From a virus, in IMG/VR virus record IMGVR_UViG_3300032770_000054, positions 1 through 39,338 of that record: a stretch of 39,338 bases of DNA, one strand, 5' to 3'. Below, in pieces: positions 31,836 through 37,652 of this stretch. The notes below the pieces were generated by a model that was given only the letters and a program-made list of their open reading frames with translations, had not been told where the DNA came from and made no database searches. Within the stretch, counting starts at the first letter, position 1. Every line of letters starts with the position of its first letter. A program made the position numbers and the translations under genes.

Positions 31836-32114
31836 ATGGCAGCCCTCTCCGACCACGCCCGCCGGGATGCTGAGCATTGGGCTCGCATCACGATCGCAGG
31901 GCACGTCCAGATGTATGTGCGCAGGCTGACCGAGTTCAGCAAGACAGACATCAAGGAGGCTTTGGATGCGGCAGCTCAGTCCGGAGGAGACGTCGACGCT
32001 ATTGCCCTCGGTCGCGCCGCTGCGGACCGCGCCTTCCACTTCTACGGGTTCGGAGTCGAGGCCCCCCAGGCCGCTCTCGAAAGTAGAACCGATCCCGGCG
32101 ACGGGTTCGCCTGA
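31836..32114 (+). CDS. Small hypothetical protein (92 aa)
   Basis: AGGAGG lies upstream of ATG 31836. The product is helical (RRDAEHWARITIAGHVQMYV, SKTDIKEALDAAAQSGGDVD, IALGRAAADRAFHFYGFG). Its last 149 bases overlap the start of the exonuclease gene in a different frame. Function unknown. Confidence 0.6.
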   Translation: MAALSDHARRDAEHWARITIAGHVQMYVRRLTEFSKTDIKEALDAAAQSGGDVDAIALGRAAADRAFHFYGFGVEAPQAALESRTDPGDGFA

Positions 32115-32661
32115 CCGGATCCTCGGAATCGATATCGAAAACAAGCCCCTCTGGTACGGAGGAGGGGATTACGTGTACGACAACGTCGTCTGCGTCACAG
32201 CCAAACAGGTCGGCGAACCACCAGCGGAGACGTTGTGGCTGGACTGGACGTTGTCGGACCGGACGCTCGTCCGGCGGCTCCGACCACTCCGGGAGATGAT
32301 CGAGGCTGCGGATGCGCTGCTGGGACACAACTTCCGCCACGACTGGAAGGGCTTGCAGTCGGTGTTCAACCATCTCAAGCAGCCGTTCCTGCCCAGGAAG
32401 CCGATGTTGGACACGATGCGGTGTATCCCCGCCGGCATGCCACGCGACTTGGAGTGGTTGTGCGACATGTTCGAGTTGGGCGAGAAGCCGCATGTGCCGA
32501 AGCGGGTGTGGATCGCCGCGATCGAACGCAAAGACCCCGCCGCGATCCAGAAGGTGAAAGACCGCAACCGCGCCGACGTCATCTTGACCGAGCGGTTGTT
32601 CGAGCGGGAGAAGGAGTTGGGGTGGCTGACACCGAGGATCACGAAGAGGACACCGTCGTGA
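31966..32661 (+). CDS. DEDD-type 3'-5' exonuclease-like protein
   Basis: The 231-residue product has RILGIDIENKPL with D56 and E58 as the first metal ligands, LLGHNFRHDWKGL (D126) and RNRADVILTERLFE (D204), the acid pattern of RNase H-fold proofreading-type exonucleases. ATG 31966 is chosen because AAGGAGG ends 6 bases before it; this puts the first 50 residues, rich in Ser/Pro/Thr, over the preceding gene. A role in replication or recombination with the ERF protein is plausible. Confidence 0.6.
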   Translation: MRQLSPEETSTLLPSVAPLRTAPSTSTGSESRPPRPLSKVEPIPATGSPDRILGIDIENKPLWYGGGDYVYDNVVCVTAKQVGEPPAETLWLDWTLSDRTLVRRLRPLREMIEAADALLGHNFRHDWKGLQSVFNHLKQPFLPRKPMLDTMRCIPAGMPRDLEWLCDMFELGEKPHVPKRVWIAAIERKDPAAIQKVKDRNRADVILTERLFEREKELGWLTPRITKRTPS

Positions 32662-32738
32662 TCTTCACCCCCTCCTACCATCTCGAGTGGCTGCTGGGTG
32701 ACGAGGTCGTGGTTGTGTTTGAGCCGGAGGATGAGTGA
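32658..32738 (+). CDS. Very small acidic peptide (26 aa)
   Basis: GTG 32658 overlaps the previous stop (GTGA) and the frame ends in a GTGA overlap with the next gene. The sequence is MIFTPSYHLEWLLGDEVVVV followed by FEPEDE. The paired overlaps suggest it is translated. Function unknown. Confidence 0.4.
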   Translation: MIFTPSYHLEWLLGDEVVVVFEPEDE

Positions 32739-32962
32739 GCGTCGTCCGGGTGTGGCGGCTGTTCGCGTACATGATCGACGACGAATCAGGCGACAGCGAC
32801 CATCGGCGGGCGCTCGCGGACTGGCAGATCGAAGACGAAGTCCGCCGGTGCGTCTCACGGGGCTTCGACATGATCATCCTGGACCGTGATCCGTCGGCGA
32901 CAGCCCAGTGGCCGACACGTCCCGGGGGAGCAGATGGCAACCAAGAAGGAACCGCCGCCTGA
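32735..32962 (+). CDS. Small hypothetical protein (75 aa)
   Basis: GTG 32735 overlaps the previous stop. The product begins VRVWRLFAYMIDDESGDSDH, with ADWQIEDEVRRCVSRGFDMI, ILDRDP. It has an alpha-beta look but no family was recognised. It overlaps the next gene by 29 bases. Confidence 0.55.
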   Translation: MSVVRVWRLFAYMIDDESGDSDHRRALADWQIEDEVRRCVSRGFDMIILDRDPSATAQWPTRPGGADGNQEGTAA

Positions 32963-33158
32963 AGACTTTCGGACTCCGCCGGACCTCACCGACGCCCAGC
33001 GCAGCCTTCGCCGTTGGCGGTGGAAAGAAGCCCGCAAGGCCGGGTTCTCGTTCGTGGAGGCTGACCTGTTCGCCGACAGTCACGCCGACATCGGCGAGCT
33101 CCGCCGCCTGAAAGAGAAGGGCTGTCCGGCCGCCTTGATCTTTCAGATCCTCAACTAA
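32934..33158 (+). CDS. Small conserved-looking protein at operon end (74 aa)
   Basis: GGGGGAG precedes ATG 32934. The product has a basic helix-turn-helix-like middle, RRWRWKEARKAGFSFVEADL, FADSHADIGELRRLKEKGCP, AALIFQIL. Proteins with this FADS-x-DIGxLRRLxxxGCP theme recur in phages of GC-rich bacteria. It is the last gene before the tandem hairpins. Confidence 0.6.
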   Translation: MATKKEPPPEDFRTPPDLTDAQRSLRRWRWKEARKAGFSFVEADLFADSHADIGELRRLKEKGCPAALIFQILN

Positions 33159-33277
33159 AGCTGGCCGTATCCCCCGTCGGGTATGGCCTCGAGCCCCCCG
33201 GTTTCGGCCGGGGGGCTTTCGACGTTAGCAGGAGCGAGTAAGAACGCGACGATGATCGCGCAGACGGCGTATCTCAT
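33155..33277 (-). CDS. Leftward small secreted/membrane peptide (40 aa)
   Basis: On the minus strand, ATG (33277-33275) is preceded by a consensus AAGGAGG (33289-33283) with 5-base spacing and ends at TAG (33157-33155). The product MRYAVCAIIVAFLLAPANVE then SPPAETGGLEAIPDGGYGQL has a signal-peptide-like start: Arg2, a hydrophobic core and small residues near APA. It is the only leftward gene found. A minus-strand promoter (33335-33307) is in place. The terminator hairpins are contained in its coding sequence. A role at the cell surface, such as blocking superinfection, is conceivable but unproven. Confidence 0.6.
   Translation of the reverse strand: MRYAVCAIIVAFLLAPANVESPPAETGGLEAIPDGGYGQL
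33163..33217 (+). terminator. Tandem hairpins ending the rightward late operon
   Basis: Hairpin one: GGCCGTATCC (33163-33172) with GGGTATGGCC (33179-33188), ten pairs including two G-U. Hairpin two: AGCCCCCCGG (33192-33201) with CCGGGGGGCT (33208-33217), ten perfect pairs, followed by TTC. The T-run is short, so termination may be partial or Rho-assisted. Both hairpins lie inside the leftward gene. Confidence 0.75.
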
Positions 33278-33287
33278 CTGTTCCTCC

Positions 33288-33316
33288 TTGACACCATCCG
33301 ACAGGCATGGTACATA
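33288..33316 (+). promoter_or_regulatory. Rightward sigma-70-type promoter
   Basis: TTGACA (33288-33293), a 17-base spacer, and TACATA (33311-33316). A start near 33322-33323 would leave a leader of only about 6 bases before ATG 33328, so the message is nearly leaderless, as is common in actinobacteria. Confidence 0.7.
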
Positions 33317-33331
33317 TGGGGACAGCGATGG
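33300..33331 (+). promoter_or_regulatory. Direct-repeat operator candidate
   Basis: GACAGGCATGG (33300-33310) and GACAGCGATGG (33321-33331) match in 9 of 11 bases and lie 21 bases apart, two helical turns. They flank both -10 boxes, so a protein on them would block both promoters. The adjacent ribbon-helix-helix protein is the obvious candidate binder. Confidence 0.45.
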
Positions 33332-33335
33332 TCAA
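33307..33335 (-). promoter_or_regulatory. Leftward promoter overlapping the rightward one
   Basis: Read on the minus strand: TTGACC (33335-33330), a 17-base spacer, and TACCAT (33312-33307). Its -10 overlaps the rightward -10 by two bases. A start near 33300 gives a leader of about 23 bases that carries AAGGAGG before the leftward ATG. Confidence 0.55.
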
Positions 33336-33492
33336 GATTCCCTACAAGTTCACATGCGGCGAGGACCTCGCCGAGTGGCTCGAGAGGAAGGCCGAGACCG
33401 AACAGCGGCCGATCGCGTCGATGATCCGCGTCCTCCTCTACGAAGCCAAGGTGCGTGAGGAAGAACGGGACAGGAAGGAGATGTTGGCGTGA
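33328..33492 (+). CDS. Ribbon-helix-helix DNA-binding protein (54 aa)
   Basis: The product MVKIPYKFTCGEDLAEWLER, KAETEQRPIASMIRVLLYEA, KVREEERDRKEM has a short N-terminal strand and two helices typical of Arc/CopG-type repressors, with the strand (KIPYKF) as DNA-contacting ribbon. ATG 33328 is preferred over ATG 33307, which lies upstream of the -10 box; GGGGA is placed 5 bases before 33328. It likely controls its own promoter and the leftward one. Confidence 0.65.
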   Translation: MVKIPYKFTCGEDLAEWLERKAETEQRPIASMIRVLLYEAKVREEERDRKEMLA

Positions 33493-33578
33493 CTGTCCGC
33501 GCGAAAGCCGCCACTCTTTTGGCTGTCCTGGTGTTTGCGAACCTCGCCATCTACGGGTTGAAGGAGATTCTGTCGTGA
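33489..33578 (+). CDS. Single-span membrane peptide (29 aa)
   Basis: GTG 33489 overlaps the previous stop (GTGA) and the end overlaps the next start (GTGA). The sequence MTVRAKAATLLAVLVFANLA then IYGLKEILS has one hydrophobic helix with positive residues ahead of it. Function unknown. Confidence 0.5.
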   Translation: MTVRAKAATLLAVLVFANLAIYGLKEILS

Positions 33579-33772
33579 AGCGGCCGCAGAAGTATGTGTG
33601 CGCGGATTGTGGCCGCTGGTTTTACAACCTCGGCTGGCACGCCGAAGCGTGCGGCTCCTCGAATTTCAAGGCTGTTCTGGACGGGGTAGCTGCTTCCTCG
33701 CGGGTGGCTGCTTCCTCGCGGCCCTCCTCTCCCTCGATGCCGGCGGCTGCCCCGTCGAGAACAGCCCGATGA
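33575..33772 (+). CDS. Small zinc-finger-like protein (65 aa)
   Basis: GTG 33575 overlaps the previous stop. KYVCADCGRWFYNLGWHAEA, C gives C-x2-C-x9-H-x4-C, a likely zinc site. The C-terminal half is low-complexity Ser/Ala/Pro (VAASSRVAASSRPSSPS), encoded by a short repeated stretch GCTGCTTCCTCGCGG (two copies 21 bases apart). Confidence 0.55.
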   Translation: MKRPQKYVCADCGRWFYNLGWHAEACGSSNFKAVLDGVAASSRVAASSRPSSPSMPAAAPSRTAR

Positions 33773-33963
33773 ACGAACCCCTTACACGCGAAGAGATTGA
33801 GGAGTTGGCTCGCTTCAATGCCGAGGTTCATCGAGGCATCGTCCACACGGATCAATGGAACGCCTTCATGGCCGATCTTCAGAAGCGGTTCGATCGCGCT
33901 GGTTGGATGTCGAACAGCGGGCAGATTTGGAAGTCGAATAGTCGGCAAGTAGGCCGGGCGTGA
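33769..33963 (+). CDS. Small hypothetical protein (64 aa)
   Basis: ATG 33769 overlaps the preceding stop (ATGA). The product is helical (REEIEELARFNAEVHRGIVH, QWNAFMADLQKRFDRAGWMS) with a polar C-terminus. No family recognised. It overlaps the next gene by GTGA. Confidence 0.5.
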   Translation: MNEPLTREEIEELARFNAEVHRGIVHTDQWNAFMADLQKRFDRAGWMSNSGQIWKSNSRQVGRA

Positions 33964-34064
33964 TCCGCGTCTACTGTCACGGCGTCCTATCGGTTGCTCT
34001 CCTGTTGCGGGATGGGACAGCGGTGTGTGGGTGCGGCCAACGGTTCAAGGCAGTGTCTCCGTGA
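33960..34064 (+). CDS. Tiny Cys-containing peptide (34 aa)
   Basis: GTG 33960 overlaps the preceding stop; the end overlaps the next GTG. The sequence MIRVYCHGVLSVALLLRDGT then AVCGCGQRFKAVSP has a CxC motif. Translation is inferred only from the overlaps. Confidence 0.4.
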   Translation: MIRVYCHGVLSVALLLRDGTAVCGCGQRFKAVSP

Positions 34065-34177
34065 AGCTGCGCCTCGATCACGCACATCTCGGCTGGAGCT
34101 CACCAGTCCCGCCCGAGGAGTCTTTGAAGCGGACGGTGGAATGGACTCTTGGGCATCCAGAATGGTTGTTGCCGTGA
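34061..34177 (+). CDS. Tiny peptide before second methyltransferase (38 aa)
   Basis: GTG 34061 overlaps the preceding stop; the end overlaps the methyltransferase GTG 34174. The sequence MKLRLDHAHLGWSSPVPPEE, SLKRTVEWTLGHPEWLLP has no recognised family. It may be mainly a coupling device. Confidence 0.4.
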   Translation: MKLRLDHAHLGWSSPVPPEESLKRTVEWTLGHPEWLLP

Positions 34178-34866
34178 TCTCGTACTATCAGGATGATTCG
34201 GTGACGATCTACCACGGCGACTGCCGGGAGATTCTGCCGACTCTTAGCGGGATCGGACTGGTTGTGACTGATCCGCCGTACACGTTCGGGTTGGCGTCCA
34301 CGGATCAGGAAGGCAAAGCTGGCGGCTGGGGCGACCTGATGAATAACGCCCTGTTCTACGGTGCGTGGCTCGCCGAGACGCGAAAACTCACGAACGCGCA
34401 GCAAGGCGCGGTTTGGGTGTTCAATTCGTGGCGGTCGTTTCCAGTGTTGGCTCGTGCTTCGTTTGAGATCAGATGGCCGATCACGTCACTGCTCGTCTGG
34501 GACAAGCGCGCACTTGGACTCGGCGGAGCGAAGGGGTTACGGCCAACCTATGAGCTAGTCGCCCTGTTCGCCCACGACACGTTCCAGATCAAGGACCGCA
34601 CAGTGAGAGATATCTGGACGGTTCCGCAGGGCGGCAGCAGACAGACGGAACATCCGGCCGAGAAGCCCGTGGATCTGCTTGGTCGCATCGTCCGCGAGTC
34701 CGGGATGAATGGTGCGGTTCTTGACCCGTTCGCAGGGTCAGGCTCCACGCTTGTCGCCGCTAAACGCGAAGGCCGCTGCGCGATCGGAATCGAGATCGAG
34801 GAACGCTGGTGTGAAGTTGCGGCTCAACGGTGCGCCCAGAATGTTCTAGATCTGGAGGTCGCATGA
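34174..34866 (+). CDS. Second DNA methyltransferase (DPPY type)
   Basis: The 230-residue product from GTG 34174 has VTDPPYTFG (D33-P34-P35-Y36), typical of N6-adenine or N4-cytosine enzymes, then a target region and DPFAGSGSTLVAAKREGR (184 onward), the AdoMet site. It is compact and lacks the LAGLIDADG insert of the 624 gene. HPAEKPVDLLGRIV before motif I is the usual family element. It likely modifies phage DNA against restriction. Confidence 0.85.
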   Translation: MISYYQDDSVTIYHGDCREILPTLSGIGLVVTDPPYTFGLASTDQEGKAGGWGDLMNNALFYGAWLAETRKLTNAQQGAVWVFNSWRSFPVLARASFEIRWPITSLLVWDKRALGLGGAKGLRPTYELVALFAHDTFQIKDRTVRDIWTVPQGGSRQTEHPAEKPVDLLGRIVRESGMNGAVLDPFAGSGSTLVAAKREGRCAIGIEIEERWCEVAAQRCAQNVLDLEVA

Positions 34867-35156
34867 CCCATCAACATCGCTACGGGTGGACGTCTGTCTG
34901 GTGCGGCATCACGGTTGGCGCGCATGTCGGCGTCTGTGAATGTGGTGCTCGCTGCGAAGAACTCACGGCCGCTGGGATGCAGCAACTCAACTGGTGGGGC
35001 CAACTCGGACTCGACTACCCAGAGGCCCGTGCCCGGATCTTGGACGGCGACTATCCGTGGGAGTTGACTCCCGACCATCGCCGCCCGACCATCGCCGCCC
35101 GACCATCGCCGCCCGACCATCGCCGCCGCCGGCCGCGTCTTGGGAGGGCCGCGTGA
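34863..35156 (+). CDS. Small protein with frame-cycling repeat tail (97 aa)
   Basis: ATG 34863 overlaps the methyltransferase stop (ATGA). The first part is Cys/Trp-rich (TSVWCGITVGAHVGVCECGA, RCEELTAAGMQQLNWWGQ). The tail is encoded by four 14-bp units, so residues cycle through PDHRR, PTIAA, RPSP, PDHRR. Gain or loss of one unit would shift the frame and change or extend the end of the protein. Confidence 0.55.
   Translation: MTHQHRYGWTSVWCGITVGAHVGVCECGARCEELTAAGMQQLNWWGQLGLDYPEARARILDGDYPWELTPDHRRPTIAARPSPPDHRRRRPRLGRAA
35070..35125 (+). repeat. Four perfect tandem copies of a 14-bp unit
   Basis: CCCGACCATCGCCG occurs four times in a row with no mismatch. Because 14 is not a multiple of 3, slippage would alter the reading frame of the 34863 gene near its 3' end and its overlap with the next start. 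Confidence 0.9.
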
Positions 35157-35356
35157 ACTACGAAGACCTTGACGCTGTGGAGCTCCGCGCGGAACTGGAC
35201 GACTGGACCGCCCGCACCATCAAGTGGGCCGACGACCTGGCGAACGCTATCGACGGCCACGATCTGATCGAGGCGGCGTTCATGGTGCACGGCTACCGGC
35301 AAGCCAGGATGCAGGTCAAGAAGATCCGCCATGCCATGCAGGTGAGTGTGGCGTGA
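35153..35356 (+). CDS. Small helical protein (67 aa)
   Basis: GTG 35153 overlaps the preceding stop and has GGGAGGG upstream. The product NYEDLDAVELRAELDDWTAR, TIKWADDLANAIDGHDLIEA, AFMVHGYRQARMQVKKIRHA is all helical with heptad-like spacing. Function unknown. Confidence 0.55.
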   Translation: MNYEDLDAVELRAELDDWTARTIKWADDLANAIDGHDLIEAAFMVHGYRQARMQVKKIRHAMQVSVA

Positions 35357-35511
35357 CTCCGCGGCAGGCGAGATTGTGGCTCGAGGCCGAGGAACTCAAC
35401 CGCGAGGCGGACGAGCTTATGCGCCTGAACCCGGTCATGTTGCGGAAAGCCGCAACCCAAAAACGGCTACAGGCGATCCGGCTGAAACAACAAGCAAAGG
35501 AGACGGTGTGA
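35353..35511 (+). CDS. Small helical protein (52 aa)
   Basis: GTG 35353 overlaps the preceding stop (GTGA). The sequence TPRQARLWLEAEELNREADE, LMRLNPVMLRKAATQKRLQA is a charged amphipathic helix. It also overlaps the next gene by GTGA. Function unknown. Confidence 0.5.
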   Translation: MTPRQARLWLEAEELNREADELMRLNPVMLRKAATQKRLQAIRLKQQAKETV

Positions 35512-36302
35512 GCGTCATAGACGAAAGGCTCGTCTACCTCGGACCACTCAAGCTCGAGAAAGGCTCGCACGATCCGCCGAACAACGGGCTCGTCCACGCC
35601 TGCGTCATGGAAGCCGTCGCCTATGTGGCCGGGGAACCGTTCTCGGATCATCCCGAGTGCGCGTCACCCGTTCTTGGCGCGTTCCTGCGGTCGTGGAACG
35701 ACTCGCTCCTGGACGCGGACAGGCAGATGTTGAAGCCGCTGATCCCGCGGCTCGTCGGCACGAAAGCACCCGCCAGGGTTGAGGAGAAGCGGGCGTGGAT
35801 GGCGACCGACTGGCTCGCCCGCGAATGCGCACCCGCGTTCCTGCGGCTCGCTGGGCTGACCGAGCATGCCGAGACGCTGGAGGGGCTCGCGGCGTTGACG
35901 ACCGCGAAGCGCGCCGAGAAGGCACAGCCTCAGTTGACCGCAGCCAGGGACGCAGCCAGGGCCGCAGCCTGGGACGCAGCCTGGGCCGCAGCCGGGGCCG
36001 CAGCCAGGGACGCAGCCTGGGCCGCAGCCAGGGACGCAGCCAGGGCCGCAGCCGGGGACGCAGCCTGGGCCGCAGCCGGGGACGCAGCCTGGGCCGCAGC
36101 CGGGGACGCAGCCGGGGACGCAGCCGGGGACGCAGCCGGGGACGCAGCCTGGGCCGCAGCCTGGGCCGCAGCCTGGGACGCAGCCTGGGCCGCAGCCGGG
36201 GCCGCAGCCAGGGCTGCAGCCAGGGCCGCACTCGAACCGACCGTCAAGCAGCTACAGCAGTCGGCGCTGCTGCTGGTCGACCGGATGATCGAGGCCAGAT
36301 GA
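35508..36302 (+). CDS. Conserved phage protein with Ala-rich 12-bp repeat domain
   Basis: The 264-residue product from GTG 35508 (AAGGAGACG upstream) has an N-terminal domain of about 140 residues (PPNNGLVHACVMEAVAYVAG, PECASPVLGAFLRSWNDSLL, PLIPRLVGTKAPARVEEKRA, WMATDWLARECAPAFLRLAG) and a tail of 24 four-residue units AxxA (next entry), then VKQLQQSALLLVDRMIEAR. The N-terminal theme occurs in other phages of GC-rich bacteria, next to recombination genes. Function unknown. Confidence 0.7.
   Translation: MSVIDERLVYLGPLKLEKGSHDPPNNGLVHACVMEAVAYVAGEPFSDHPECASPVLGAFLRSWNDSLLDADRQMLKPLIPRLVGTKAPARVEEKRAWMATDWLARECAPAFLRLAGLTEHAETLEGLAALTTAKRAEKAQPQLTAARDAARAAAWDAAWAAAGAAARDAAWAAARDAARAAAGDAAWAAAGDAAWAAAGDAAGDAAGDAAGDAAWAAAWAAAWDAAWAAAGAAARAAARAALEPTVKQLQQSALLLVDRMIEAR
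35940..36227 (+). repeat. 24 tandem 12-bp units encoding Ala-Ala-[R/W/G]-[D/A]
   Basis: Every unit reads GCA GCC nGG GnC, where the first n is A, T or G (never C) and the second is A or C; one unit ends GCT. Variation is confined to these two bases. The encoded tail is Ala-rich with Arg, Trp or Gly at one site and Asp or Ala at the next, likely helical. Copy number is probably unstable. Confidence 0.85.
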
Positions 36303-36964
36303 GCGTCCATCTTGCGAAGGCGTTGCACGCGTTCCAGAAGGACGCGCCACCAATCCACTTCGACGCGGAGAACGATCACTACCACCACAAGTTCGTGTCT
36401 CTGTCGAAAGTGATCGCCGAGATCCGACCCGCACTCAACAAGCAGGGCCTCGTCTACACACAGTTCCTCACGAACATCGATGGCCTGCCTGCGTTGGAGA
36501 CGATGCTGATCCACGCCGAATCGGGTGAGGACATCGCCGCCGTGGCGCCGCTGATTCTGGCGAAGAACGATCCGCAGGGTTGGGCGTCGGCTGTGACGTA
36601 TGCGCGACGGTACGCGCTCCTGTCGATGCTGGGACTGGTTGGTGAGGAGGACGATGACGCGCAGCGGGCGTCTGATCCTCATGGTTTGCGGGCGTCCCGT
36701 GCGGACGCCCCACAGGATCGCGGCGCCACGGATCTGGGCCAGTCGAGCACCACGGCGGCTCCTGGCTCTGGCGCCGCGACCCCCAAACAGAAAGCCATGA
36801 TCCGCGCCCTCTGCAAAGAGCTCGGCCTGAAGGCCGACGACTTGAACGTGTTGACGAAGCAGGGCGCGTCGGAGCGGATCAGCGAGTTGATGGGCGTGAA
36901 GGCGGCCGCGGACGAGGCGGCAGCGATGGCGACCGAAGACGATCTCGCGGACGTGCCCTTCTAG
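36299..36964 (+). CDS. ERF-family single-strand annealing protein
   Basis: The 221-residue product begins MSVHLAKALHAFQKDAPPIH and contains the ERF core HKFVSLSKVIAEIRPALNKQ, GLVYTQFLTNIDGLPALETM, KNDPQGWASAVTYARRYALL, SMLGLVGEEDDDAQ. ERF proteins anneal single strands in phage recombination. A flexible linker precedes a helical module (TPKQKAMIRALCKELGLKAD). The tip DDLADVPF resembles the acidic-Pro-Phe end of SSB proteins that recruits repair partners. ATG 36299 overlaps the previous stop (ATGA). Confidence 0.85.
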   Translation: MSVHLAKALHAFQKDAPPIHFDAENDHYHHKFVSLSKVIAEIRPALNKQGLVYTQFLTNIDGLPALETMLIHAESGEDIAAVAPLILAKNDPQGWASAVTYARRYALLSMLGLVGEEDDDAQRASDPHGLRASRADAPQDRGATDLGQSSTTAAPGSGAATPKQKAMIRALCKELGLKADDLNVLTKQGASERISELMGVKAAADEAAAMATEDDLADVPF

Positions 36965-37164
36965 TGAAGACCGAACCCAAACCACGCGCGGACGGTCGGT
37001 GTGTGATGTGTGGGAAGCCGAAGCGGCGTACTCGTGCCGCGGCGAGCGGGAGCAAACGGCTCAAGTCGGGGTTCACCCGCCAGAACCGGCGGTTGTGGCT
37101 TGTCCATCTCGACTCGGACCCGTTCTGTTCCCGTTCCTGTCTCGAACAGTACGGAGAGAAGTAG
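36964..37164 (+). CDS. Small zinc-finger protein (66 aa)
   Basis: GTG 36964 shares its G with the ERF stop TAG. GRCVMCGKPKRR and DPFCSRSCLEQYG give a CxxC...CxxxC zinc site with a strongly basic middle (TRAAASGSKRLKSGFTRQNR). It looks like a nucleic-acid binding protein. It overlaps the next gene by one base (TAGTG). Confidence 0.6.
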   Translation: MKTEPKPRADGRCVMCGKPKRRTRAAASGSKRLKSGFTRQNRRLWLVHLDSDPFCSRSCLEQYGEK

Positions 37165-37652
37165 TGGCGAGGGTGAGACGGAAGCTGTTGTGGATCCCGG
37201 CGGACAGGCTCCTGCACGTCCTTGACGTGAACGGCGTCACGAACGTTGACCTGTCCCAGGCGGGTATTCGGCGCGTGTTCGGGTTGCGGAACGGGGAGGC
37301 GCGGTTTATCAGCCTTGACGCCGCCGACCGGATCTTGACGAAGGTTGGGTTGCAACATTGGTTCCATCGTCCCAAGGCGGACGGCGGCCTGGCCGACATC
37401 TACGAGGACGGAGCCCAGTATGGGCGGCCATCGTTCGGCGAGATAACGTCGGGCGACCGGCGGGCACGGCCGTGTGTCGAATGCGGCAAACCCGCAAGAG
37501 GCAGACGGTGTATGGCGTGTTACCGGGATCGGCCGCGCCAGCCCTGTGGGACTCGTGGTGCGTATAAGCGCGGCTGCCGGTGTCTCGCGTGTTGTCGCGC
37601 GTCTGCTGCGTATCAGCGCGAACTGGTGCAGAGAAGAAAGGAAGCAGCATGA
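37164..37652 (+). CDS. HTH plus zinc-ribbon protein
   Basis: The 162-residue product from GTG 37164 has a helical N-terminal part (IPADRLLHVLDVNGVTNVDL, SQAGIRRVFGLRNGEARFIS, LDAADRILTKVGLQHWFHRP), compatible with a helix-turn-helix. C-terminal Cys motifs follow: CVECGKPARGRRCMACYRD, then PCGTRGAYKRGCRCLACCRA, SAAYQRELVQRRK. The last motif recurs in actinophage proteins. It is a candidate transcription factor of the early region. Confidence 0.6.
   Translation: MARVRRKLLWIPADRLLHVLDVNGVTNVDLSQAGIRRVFGLRNGEARFISLDAADRILTKVGLQHWFHRPKADGGLADIYEDGAQYGRPSFGEITSGDRRARPCVECGKPARGRRCMACYRDRPRQPCGTRGAYKRGCRCLACCRASAAYQRELVQRRKEAA

Noticed and set aside
33307-33330. ATG 33307 as start of the ribbon-helix-helix gene
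   Set aside because: It lies upstream of the predicted rightward -10 box and adds residues unlike the family.
35940-36227. CRISPR array
   Set aside because: Units are 12 bp with no spacers and lie within a coding frame.
35940-36227. Variable repeat of a diversity-generating retroelement
   Set aside because: No reverse transcriptase or template repeat is visible, and adenines in the GCA codons never vary.
35795-36964. Long alternative frame reading RSQGRSLGRSRG through the 12-bp repeat and on into ERF
   Set aside because: Only the part from 36299 is the ERF gene. The upstream part is the repeat read in another frame, while the Ala-rich frame has the coupled start and a family-like N-terminal domain.
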